From Paraburkholderia kururiensis JCM 10599 = LMG 19447 (GTDB lineage: Bacteria > Pseudomonadota > Gammaproteobacteria > Burkholderiales > Burkholderiaceae), in contig NZ_RJZE01000004.1 of assembly GCF_003986935.1 (NCBI RefSeq), positions 284,008 through 348,007 on the forward strand: a DNA stretch of 64,000 bases, in the 5' to 3' direction. Below, piece after piece: positions 33,674-40,979 of this stretch. Each line of letters starts with the position of its first letter. Position 1 is the stretch's first letter. A program made the position numbers and the translations under genes. The notes below the pieces were generated by a model. That model ran no database searches and was not told where the DNA came from. It saw only the letters and a list, made by a program, of their open reading frames with translations.

Positions 33674-36457
33674 TCAGCCGTAGAAAACAGGCGCGGGCGC
33701 GTTGATGGCGCGCACCTCGCCCGCGGGCGCCGTGGCTGTATCTTTCGTGCACAACGGCGTGGGTGAGGTGGGATCGATGCTCGCGCAAGCGCTGAGAGCA
33801 ACCAGGTCGACCACGCGCCGGCTGCCCGGGGCCAGGTGGAACCAGTCGCACGCGGCGCGGTAGTGTGCGTCCGTCACGTGGACGAAGCGTGCGAAGCGCT
33901 GCGTTTCGATCACGAGCTGCCAGCCGTCGGGACTCTGCACGGGCGTGACCGTAAGGCCCGGGTCGTAGCGCGGCACGGGCGAGCGGTCGGGCAGATGGAA
34001 CGCTTCGGCCAGCACCTCGCCGCTTGCGGCATCGGTGAGCGTGGCGATGGTGACGTCGTGCGAAGGCGGCCCGAAGCGGTAGGCGTGGGTGAAATCGAAG
34101 AACTGGCCGAGGCACGCCGCGGCTTCCACGCGCACCGTGCCGCGCGCAGGGACCTCGAGCATCTGCTCGCCTGCGGCGACGCGCACGCTGCCGTCGCGCA
34201 GGCAGACGAGCGCGAGCCGCGCGTGCAGCGGCCGCTCCGTTTCGTTGACGACGTGCAGGTCCAGACCGTTGAGGCCTTCGTCCGTGATGGCGATCTGCAC
34301 CGGCCGCAGGGCTGCCGCGAGTGCGTGCCACGCGCTCTTGGGGCGGCCCGTCGAATCGATCACGCCCCAGCCCGCGCCCGGCTGCAGGTCCTGGAACTGC
34401 CACACCAGCGCGCCGCCGCAGGGCGAGCCGTGACGGCGCCACTCGGCGAACACGTCCGTCATGAGTTCCGCCACCACGGCGCGCGAGAGTTCGAGATAGC
34501 GCGCGGCGTCCTCGTAGCGCAGCCGTGCGGGATCGACGCCATAGAGCGTGCGCAGGTAGTGCTCGCGCACGTCGTCGAAGTCCCAGCCCGCGCCTGCATC
34601 GCGCGGCACCGCGGCCTTCCAGCGCGCGTCATAGGGCTGCATGCCGCCCGCTGCGTGAAGCGTGGCGTCGTCGGGCACGTTGGCGAAGGCGAGGCATTCG
34701 GCGGCGAAGCGCACGTGTGCGCGCCGCACGTCGTCGAGCGGGCGCTGATACGCGCCCACGCCGTAGTAATGGGTGATGCCCGTGCGCGTCGAGAACGGCC
34801 AGGTGCCGCCCGTCGGCGAATTGGGCACGTAGGGCACGTCCGGCCGCAGCGCGGCCGCGAGCGCAGGCAGATGCTCCGTGAACAGAGCCTGTTCGCGCAT
34901 CGCAGGCGGCAGGCCGAACATCACGGCCTGCTGGTCCACTTCGCTGCCGCCGCACAGCACGGCAAGCGACGCGAAGCGCTGCGTGCGCTCGAGGAACTGC
35001 GTGGCTTCGCGCTGCACGGAAGCGAGAAAGGCGTCGTCGCGCGGGTAATCGAAGTTGGCGAATGCGAAGTCTTGCCAGATCAGGATGCCGTGCTCGTCGG
35101 CAAGGCGATAGAACGCGTCGGATTCGTAGACCATCGTGCCGCCCACGCGCAGCATGTTCATGCCGGCGTCGCGTGCTAGAGCGACCGCGTGCGCGAGTTG
35201 CGCCAGCGTGCCCGCGAGCGTGGCGAGGTCGGCGCTCGTCCAGCACGCGCCGCGGCAGAACACCGGCGTGCCGTTCACGCGCAAGGCGAAGCCTTCGCCG
35301 TCGGCGCCGCGGTCCACCTCGATGGCGCGAAAGCCCACATGGCCCAGCGCGACAGGCGTGCCGTCCAGATGCAGCGTGACCTCGTGAAGCGCGGGCTTGC
35401 CGTGTGTATGCGGCCACCAGCGTTCGACGCCCGGCATGCGCAGCGTGCCCTCCAGTGTGTGCGGGTCGCGCCAGGCGAGCGCGGCCTGTGCACCGGCGCA
35501 GGCGAGCGTCGCCTCGCTCGAGGCGGGCTGCGGCTTCACGAAGGTCAGCGTGAGCGCAAGCACGCCGTCGTCGCTTTCGAGGCGCGGCGCGAGTTGCACG
35601 GTATCGAAGGCGCGCGGCGTGGCCGCGAGACGTTCAATGGGCCGCCACGGGCCGACTGCCTGCACGCTCGGACACCAGCCGGGCATATGGCCCAGCAGCG
35701 TGGTGCGTACGTTGCGCAAGGTGGCGGGCGAGACGAGCCGCGGTCGCCAGCGCGCGCGTGTACGGCGTGCTTCGAGCAGCGGCGTCAAGGCGCGAAAGCA
35801 GAGTGCGAGCGTGGCGTGGCCGTCGAGCGTCACGTCGAGATCGTGGCGCTCGAACATCGAATCGGAGGTGAGCAGGAGCGCGCCGTCGAGCCAGACCTCG
35901 GTGAGCGTGGCCAGGCCGTGCAGGCGCAGGCGTTCCGTGCCGTGGCCGGTGAGCGTGAGGCGATACCAGTGGTCGTCGAAGGCGAAGGGAGGCGGTGTGG
36001 GGCTGTGATGCGGGCCGCGAAGAGCGCTATCGATCTGGCCATGAAGAGCGCTATCGATCTGGCTATGAAGCGCGGCGACGCCGAAGACGGCACCCAGGTT
36101 TGCATCGAGCCGGCCCGCCGCGCGCCAGGCGCTTGCCACGGTGCCGGGCACGGGCGCGTCGAGCCAGCCGTCGTGCGGCAGGTCGGCAGGCGTGGCGCAG
36201 GCGCCCGCCGGCGTGCTCACGCATTGCCAGCCTTCGCTGAGCGGGACAGGCCAGACGCAGAGGTCCGGTGCTTCGGGCGTCACTCGATGGGCCGCGGCCA
36301 CAGCGCCCGCGCGAGGCGTTTCGCCTGCTTCAGCCGCTGTCCGCGCGCTTGCATCAATCGCCACATCAACCGCATGCGCCGCGGCCTCGTCGCCGCATCC
36401 TGCGGCCTCAGGCGAAGACGGCCTGGACGGCAATGCGGGCCGCACCGTCGTCCTCAC
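33674..36457 (-). CDS. Glycoside hydrolase family 2 protein, beta-mannosidase-like
   Basis: 927 aa from a GTG that overlaps the DUF1839 stop by 4 bp. An N-terminal sugar-binding sandwich (W-x-L-x-L, LRLHGLATLTEVWLDG) and an Ig-like domain (RNVRTTLLGHMPGWCPSVQA) precede a TIM barrel. In the barrel, VNGTPVFCRGACW, LRVGGTMVYESDAFYRLADE and LIWQDFAFANFDYP match beta-mannosidases. The acid/base Glu is probably in LCGGSEVDQQ and the nucleophile in RFAAECLAF; WQFQDLQPGAGWGVIDSTGR follows. No signal peptide, so cytoplasmic. It ends the carrier-protein operon. About 60 residues at the N-terminus are low complexity. It may trim or quality-check glycan intermediates. Confidence 0.85.
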   Translation of the reverse strand: MRTTVRPALPSRPSSPEAAGCGDEAAAHAVDVAIDASARTAAEAGETPRAGAVAAAHRVTPEAPDLCVWPVPLSEGWQCVSTPAGACATPADLPHDGWLDAPVPGTVASAWRAAGRLDANLGAVFGVAALHSQIDSALHGQIDSALRGPHHSPTPPPFAFDDHWYRLTLTGHGTERLRLHGLATLTEVWLDGALLLTSDSMFERHDLDVTLDGHATLALCFRALTPLLEARRTRARWRPRLVSPATLRNVRTTLLGHMPGWCPSVQAVGPWRPIERLAATPRAFDTVQLAPRLESDDGVLALTLTFVKPQPASSEATLACAGAQAALAWRDPHTLEGTLRMPGVERWWPHTHGKPALHEVTLHLDGTPVALGHVGFRAIEVDRGADGEGFALRVNGTPVFCRGACWTSADLATLAGTLAQLAHAVALARDAGMNMLRVGGTMVYESDAFYRLADEHGILIWQDFAFANFDYPRDDAFLASVQREATQFLERTQRFASLAVLCGGSEVDQQAVMFGLPPAMREQALFTEHLPALAAALRPDVPYVPNSPTGGTWPFSTRTGITHYYGVGAYQRPLDDVRRAHVRFAAECLAFANVPDDATLHAAGGMQPYDARWKAAVPRDAGAGWDFDDVREHYLRTLYGVDPARLRYEDAARYLELSRAVVAELMTDVFAEWRRHGSPCGGALVWQFQDLQPGAGWGVIDSTGRPKSAWHALAAALRPVQIAITDEGLNGLDLHVVNETERPLHARLALVCLRDGSVRVAAGEQMLEVPARGTVRVEAAACLGQFFDFTHAYRFGPPSHDVTIATLTDAASGEVLAEAFHLPDRSPVPRYDPGLTVTPVQSPDGWQLVIETQRFARFVHVTDAHYRAACDWFHLAPGSRRVVDLVALSACASIDPTSPTPLCTKDTATAPAGEVRAINAPAPVFYG
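36019..36066. repeat. 24-bp tandem duplication inside the GH2 gene
   Basis: Two adjacent 24-bp units starting GAAGAGCGCTATCGATCTGG, differing by one base near the end. It adds 8 residues in frame (SQIDSALH/GQIDSALR) in a loop of the N-terminal domain. A recent slippage product. Confidence 0.85.
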
Positions 36458-37494
36458 AGCACATGCGCGGCGAGCGTCGTGACGGCCTTCTCGTACGCGC
36501 TTTCCAGCACGTCGAAGCAGTCGTCGCACAGGTCGCGGCGCCCGCGCGTGATGGCGCGCACGAGGCGGAACTGCATCACCATCGCTTCGGACGCGATGCT
36601 CTGCGCCGACACTGCGATCTCGGGCGGCAGGTCCACGCCCTGGGCGCCCAGCCATTGCAGGTACTTCGAGAGGAATTCGAAGTTCGCGCCCAGCTGCCGC
36701 ATCAGGTTGAACGAGTACGGATGGAAGAACGCTTCGCCGCGCGCGAGCAGCAGGTCCATGTGCTGCGGGAACACGGCGCGCCATGCGGTGACCGGGTTCG
36801 AGAGCGGGCGCCGCTCCAGGTGCGCGCACAGCAGCTCCGCGGAGGCATCCACGAGTTCCGCGCCCTGCAGCGCGGGCCGCACCTGTTTTGCGAACTCCAC
36901 GTAGGGAAACAGCACGTCGGGCTGATTTTCGAAACGCGGCAGCTTGCGGAAGATGCCGTCGTAGTCCTCGCCGTCCAGGTGGTGGTAGCCCGTGTTGTGG
37001 AAGTAGCCGAGCCGCTGTTCCGCGGGCGAGATGAAGTCGACGCCGATGGTCGTCTTCGGATGCTCGCGCCGGTACGAGGTGGCGCGCGTGTTGGGCAGGT
37101 AATAGCCGTCCACTTCGACGAGCACCGTGTGGCCGCGCTGCGTCTGCGCGAACACGCGGTCTTCGAGCGAGTCGTAGATGGCCAATTCCTGTACCTGCGT
37201 GCCGTAGAGCAGGTCGAGGTCTTCCAGCGGAAACTTGAAGAACGTGAACTGGTCGCCTTCGAAGTCCTGCGTCACCGTGAAGGCGAGCGCCGCGCGCGGG
37301 TCGAGCCCGTAGCCGTGCAGCAGCTCGATCCACAGATCCACGTAGCAGTTCGTCTCCTGCCACACGCGCTCGCCCTGGTGCAGCGCGTGCGCCGTATGCA
37401 CGCGCGGCGGCCTTGCCTGGGCCGGCCACATGGCGGGTGTTTCGCCGGCTGCCAGGTGGACGGTTTTCCTCACGGTGGTCAGTGGCGGATTCAT
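36454..37494 (-). CDS. DUF1839 protein, possible aminoacyl transferase of the carrier-protein operon
   Basis: 346 aa. It belongs to the DUF1839 family, found next to amino acid:carrier-protein ligases. Visible features: ETNCYVDLWIELLHGYGLDP with Cys50, VEVDGYYLPNT with Asp129, and RREHPKTTIGVDF with His145, then a helical C-terminal half. The order Cys...D-x-YYLP...His resembles BtrH-type transferases, which move acyl groups from a carrier protein to an aminoglycoside. On that basis it may pass the aminoacyl group to an acceptor. This is inference. GGGGAGG precedes the ATG, and both ends overlap neighbours by 4 bp. Confidence 0.82.
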   Translation of the reverse strand: MNPPLTTVRKTVHLAAGETPAMWPAQARPPRVHTAHALHQGERVWQETNCYVDLWIELLHGYGLDPRAALAFTVTQDFEGDQFTFFKFPLEDLDLLYGTQVQELAIYDSLEDRVFAQTQRGHTVLVEVDGYYLPNTRATSYRREHPKTTIGVDFISPAEQRLGYFHNTGYHHLDGEDYDGIFRKLPRFENQPDVLFPYVEFAKQVRPALQGAELVDASAELLCAHLERRPLSNPVTAWRAVFPQHMDLLLARGEAFFHPYSFNLMRQLGANFEFLSKYLQWLGAQGVDLPPEIAVSAQSIASEAMVMQFRLVRAITRGRRDLCDDCFDVLESAYEKAVTTLAAHVL

Positions 37495-38552
37495 GCCGTG
37501 CCTCCCCGGTTCGCGTCGAGTGCGTCTTCCACCACGCGTTGCGTGTCGCCCCACAGCAGCGCGCGCACGTCCGCGGGCCAGGCCTTCACGTCGAGGCCGT
37601 GATGGCGGAACAGGGCGAGCGTGATGCGTTCCATGCCGAAGCCCACGCAGCCCGTGTGGGCTACGGACCCGTCGGCGCATTGCAGTTTCCAGATCACGCC
37701 GAAGTGGTCCATGTGGTAGTTGAACGAGAGGCACGCGGTCTTGCTCTCGGGGTTCGCCACCGGAATCAGCAGTTCGAACTTGAGCGCCTGCTGGCGCTGG
37801 CTATCCGCGATGATCTTGCCGCCGCGGCCGAAGAACGGGTCGTTGGCAAGATCCACATCCACCGGCAGCGCGAGCAGCGAAACGAGCAGCGAGCCGCGCT
37901 CGATCCACATCTGCCGGAACGCCATCACTTCGTCGGGGGAGCCCAGCCGCACGTACTCGCGCTGGCGGAACATCTGCATGCGCGCGGGGTCGAGCGAGGG
38001 CTCGTGGCGAAAGCAGTACGAGAGCACGTCGATGGTCGCGCCGCCCTGCGGCAACGGGCCGCGCCGCGAGATCACGGGGTACACCGGGTAGCACGCGGCT
38101 GGCGTCATCACCACGCGCGTGGGCTGCTGCTGCTCCATCCAGGCGGGGTCGCGGTCGTCGTCGCGCTCGGCCATCGCGTCGTCGAGGCAGCGCAAGAGGC
38201 GCTGGTGGCCCGCGTCGCCGCCGCAGAACGAGTGGATGGTGCCCGCGAGGTTCGGGAAGCTCTTCAGGTACTCGCTGTCTTCGAAGTCCGTGCGGCGCAT
38301 GGCGGGTGGAAAGCGCAGCACTTCAGGGTTCTGGTCCGCGCCCAGATGCGTGATGGCGACGTTGAGGCGGTCCACCACGTCTTCGAACACCTGGCTGCGG
38401 CCGTAGAGCCCGTTTTCGCCCGTGTCGATCAGGATGCCCTTTGCCAGCAGTTCGTCGCGGAAGGTGGGTGCCGCGCCGGCGTCGGTCTTTGCCGCAGCAG
38501 GTTCGGTTGAATCCACGGCAGCCAGTTGGGCCGCTTCAGTCATCGTGTTCAT
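37491..38552 (-). CDS. Amino acid:[carrier protein] ligase, seryl-tRNA synthetase homologue
   Basis: 353 aa. A class II synthetase core without a tRNA-binding domain. Motif 2 is MFRQREYVRLG (194-204) and motif 3 is GFGMERITLALF (305-316). Cys154 (PAACYP), Glu199 and Cys302 (TGCVGFG) sit where the catalytic zinc ligands of atypical SerRS and of this ligase family lie. Known family members activate glycine or alanine with ATP and load it on the phosphopantetheine arm of a partner carrier protein instead of a tRNA. The partner gene is two genes upstream. GGGAGGG precedes the start. Residues 1-27 are low complexity. Amino-acid choice is not readable here. Confidence 0.92.
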   Translation of the reverse strand: MNTMTEAAQLAAVDSTEPAAAKTDAGAAPTFRDELLAKGILIDTGENGLYGRSQVFEDVVDRLNVAITHLGADQNPEVLRFPPAMRRTDFEDSEYLKSFPNLAGTIHSFCGGDAGHQRLLRCLDDAMAERDDDRDPAWMEQQQPTRVVMTPAACYPVYPVISRRGPLPQGGATIDVLSYCFRHEPSLDPARMQMFRQREYVRLGSPDEVMAFRQMWIERGSLLVSLLALPVDVDLANDPFFGRGGKIIADSQRQQALKFELLIPVANPESKTACLSFNYHMDHFGVIWKLQCADGSVAHTGCVGFGMERITLALFRHHGLDVKAWPADVRALLWGDTQRVVEDALDANRGGTA

Positions 38553-38553
38553 C

Positions 38554-39867
38554 TCAGGCCCTCCCGGGCGCGGCCGGCCGCTGCGCGAGCAGCAGATTGG
38601 CCGTGTTCTGGGCGATACGGTCGTTGTTGATCATCAGCGGCGCGGAATGCAGGTCGCGCAGATGACGGCCCACGCTGTACTCCGTGCCGTTCTTGTAGCC
38701 GGCAAGGCCGCAGATCATGAGCACTTCCTGTACCACCTGGAGCGCCGTGGCCGAGATGCTGGTCTTGAGCGTGTTCATGTCGGAGGCGAAACCGAGCATG
38801 GCCGCGAGCGGTGCGTCGAACTGGCATTGGTCGCCCGCGCGCTGGCGTGCCGCATGCGCGGCGCGGTCGGCGTCGAGCGCCACCGCAAGGCGCGCCTGCA
38901 TCATCTGCAACAGACCCACGGCCTGCGCCAGACGCAGCCCCGCGGGCGGCACCGAGCCCGGCTTCGCGCGCGCCTGCGCGCGGAAGAAGGCCTTCGCGCG
39001 GTTCACGGCATCGGTGGCCACACCCGTCCATACCGACGACCACAGCATGTGCGAGATGGGCAGCATGGTCTGGTCGGAGATGTCGGCGAACGGCGTGGGC
39101 AGGATCTGCGCCGCGGTGCCGTGCGAGACGATGCGAAACGGCTCCGTGCAGGTGCCGCGCATGCCGAGCGAGTCCCACGTGCCGCGCTTTTCGAGCGTCG
39201 TGTTGGACGGCAGCGTGACGATCAGCACCTGGTCCGACGCAGCCGCTTCGGCGTTGCGGCGTGCCGTCATGAGGACGCTGTCGGCGTAAGCGCCGTACGA
39301 GACCGCGGTGGCGAGCTTTTCGATGCGCAGGGCCGCGCCGGCGTCGTCGCCGTCCAGTTCCACGGCACAGGCGCTCGTGCGTGTGTTGCCGCCGATGGTC
39401 TCTTCGGACGTGGCCGAGGCGAGCAGCCACTGCTTGTCGGCCAGTTGCGCAAGGAAGTCGCGATGCCAGGCGGAGCCGTGCCGATGCTCGTCGATGCAGG
39501 CCACCTGGATCTGGTGCATGGCGTAGATCATGCCGGTGGACGCGCAGGCTTCGGCGAGGATGCCGCAGATGGTCGCGATGTCGGCCACAGGCAGGCCCAT
39601 GCCGCCCAGCTCCGGCGAGAGCATGGCCGACAGCAGCCGTTCGCGGCGCAGCGCGTCGAAGGCTTCGTGCGGAAAGCGCGCGTCGCGGTCCACCGCGTCG
39701 GCATGTTGCGCCGCAACCTGGGCCGCGCGGCGCGCGGCGGCGCGCCAGCCCGGTTCCGTTTCCACGGCGGCGAGCGGGGCGGCCGATGCGCCGGCCGCGT
39801 CCTGTGCGTCTTGCGCCGCTTCGTTCGCGCCGGGCGCGGCGGGGGTATGGAGGAGCGAGGCGTTCAT
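38554..39867 (-). CDS. Acyl-CoA dehydrogenase-like flavoprotein of the carrier-protein operon
   Basis: 437 aa. Acyl-CoA dehydrogenase fold: helical N-domain (LLSAMLSPELGGMGLPVADI), middle beta-domain (LLASATSEETIGGNTRTSAC, GTWDSLGMRGTCTEPFRI) and C-terminal helices (GLAGYKNGTEYSVGRHLRD). The segment where medium-chain dehydrogenases have the catalytic Glu reads LMINNDRI, so that base is absent. It probably binds FAD and acts on the aminoacyl carrier protein, as a dehydrogenase with another base or as an oxygenase. It is adjacent to the ligase (1 bp apart) and overlaps the carrier-protein stop by 4 bp. The first 35 residues are low complexity. Confidence 0.85.
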   Translation of the reverse strand: MNASLLHTPAAPGANEAAQDAQDAAGASAAPLAAVETEPGWRAAARRAAQVAAQHADAVDRDARFPHEAFDALRRERLLSAMLSPELGGMGLPVADIATICGILAEACASTGMIYAMHQIQVACIDEHRHGSAWHRDFLAQLADKQWLLASATSEETIGGNTRTSACAVELDGDDAGAALRIEKLATAVSYGAYADSVLMTARRNAEAAASDQVLIVTLPSNTTLEKRGTWDSLGMRGTCTEPFRIVSHGTAAQILPTPFADISDQTMLPISHMLWSSVWTGVATDAVNRAKAFFRAQARAKPGSVPPAGLRLAQAVGLLQMMQARLAVALDADRAAHAARQRAGDQCQFDAPLAAMLGFASDMNTLKTSISATALQVVQEVLMICGLAGYKNGTEYSVGRHLRDLHSAPLMINNDRIAQNTANLLLAQRPAAPGRA

Positions 39868-40115
39868 GCTGCCGCCTTTGCCTGTTGCAGCTCGGTCACG
39901 GCCGCGGCAAGCGAATCGATGCTGGAGAACAGGCGCCGCGTGAGCATCCGGTCCGGAATCTCGATGCCGAACTCGTCTTCGATGGCAAGCATCAGGTGCA
40001 CGGTCGCAAGCGAGGAAAGGCCGGCTGCGTACAGATCGGCGTCGTCGGCGAGCGTATCCGGTGAAACAGACAGGCGAGCCGACTCGGAAAGAATTCGTCG
40101 CAGTACGTTTTTCAT
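39864..40115 (-). CDS. Acyl carrier protein, first gene of the aminoacylation operon
   Basis: 83 aa. Four-helix carrier protein. AAGLSSLATVHLMLAIEDEF holds the phosphopantetheine Ser35 in place of the usual DSL, followed by the acidic helix II (EDEFGIEIPDRML). The ATG at 40115 has GAGGG upstream. The frame extends 25 codons further without family features. It should be the partner of the amino acid ligase and not the fatty-acid ACP, because it starts a tight operon with that ligase. A 4'-phosphopantetheinyl transferase is not in the window. Confidence 0.9.
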   Translation of the reverse strand: MKNVLRRILSESARLSVSPDTLADDADLYAAGLSSLATVHLMLAIEDEFGIEIPDRMLTRRLFSSIDSLAAAVTELQQAKAAA

Positions 40116-40448
40116 GTAAGAGGCCCTCACGTTTTGGTCATGTCGATCGTCGCAGCCTGTGTGCCTGCGGCGCACGCGTTTGGTATGCATGTCCGGCGAG
40201 AGAGCCGGCAGTGCGTATTTAACGGACCGCGATCAGGGGCGGTCGGTGCGATTCCGCACGGAAACCGCATAGCTACGTCACGTAACGTGTCCCCATACAA
40301 CGAAGCGGGCCGTACAGAAGGCGCGGGACTTCGAGAAACGCGGCGTGAATGGGGCGACAACGCGGCGAAAAGCCGCTACGCACACCGCGACGAAGCGTGC
40401 GCAAAGCACGCGGCCCGGGACGAAAACGAATAGCCGAGGAAAGACCAG
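40116..40448. other. Divergent control region between the carrier-protein operon and the GNAT/Wzy block
   Basis: 333 bp that must hold both promoters. Leftward, GGCACACAGGCTGC (40152-40165) has the GG-N10-GC spacing of a sigma-54 promoter about 40 bp before the carrier-protein start. The flanks match poorly, so this is weak. A perfect palindrome TACGT-C-ACGTA lies at 40274-40284 near the middle. No gene. Confidence 0.45.
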
Positions 40449-40979
40449 ATGAACTGGAAGACGCTTGAGTTCGAGCAACTCACGGCGCGCGAGATGTATT
40501 TGATCCTGCGCGCGAGGAGTGCGGTGTTCGTCGTCGAACAGTCGCACGTATGCCTCGATCCCGATGGACACGACGAAGCGGCGCTGCACGTGTTCGGCGC
40601 CGAGGACATCACGCGGCCCATGCCGATCGTCGCCTATGCGCGGGTGAAACCGGGCGACGCGGAAGACCCCGATATCGTGATCGACAAGGTGCTCACGAGC
40701 CCGTCGCGGCGCGGCGACGGCACTGCCGAGCAGTTGATCGAACGCGTGCTGAACGCCATTGCGCAGCGCTGGCCGGGCCGCGTGGTGCGCGTGAGCGCGC
40801 CGCTCGGACTGCGGCAGTTTTACGAACAGTTCGGGTTCCGAAAAACCGAAGGGCCGTTTCTCGAATACGGCGTGCCGTTCATCGGTCTCACGCGCAGCTC
40901 GCGCGCGGCGCAGGCGGTCGTGAACGGGACGCGCCGAGAGCGCAGCGGTTTCACGCTCGGCAGCATCTTCGAGCTGTGA
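40449..40979 (+). CDS. GNAT acetyltransferase, ElaA family
   Basis: 176 aa. LTAREMYLILRARSAVFVVEQ and CLDPDGHDEAALHVFG at the N-terminus, VIDKVLTSPSRRGDGTAEQL (acetyl-CoA loop, R-R-G-D-G) and APLGLRQFYEQFGFRKT are ElaA hallmarks. The stop overlaps the polymerase GTG start by 4 bp (GTGA). It opens the rightward exopolysaccharide block. ElaA substrates are unknown. It is a generic family and its link to the polymer is by position only. Confidence 0.85.
   Translation: MNWKTLEFEQLTAREMYLILRARSAVFVVEQSHVCLDPDGHDEAALHVFGAEDITRPMPIVAYARVKPGDAEDPDIVIDKVLTSPSRRGDGTAEQLIERVLNAIAQRWPGRVVRVSAPLGLRQFYEQFGFRKTEGPFLEYGVPFIGLTRSSRAAQAVVNGTRRERSGFTLGSIFEL

Noticed and set aside
37491..38552. Seryl-tRNA synthetase
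   Set aside because: The tRNA-binding domain is missing and the neighbours are a carrier protein and DUF1839, the known context of carrier-protein ligases.
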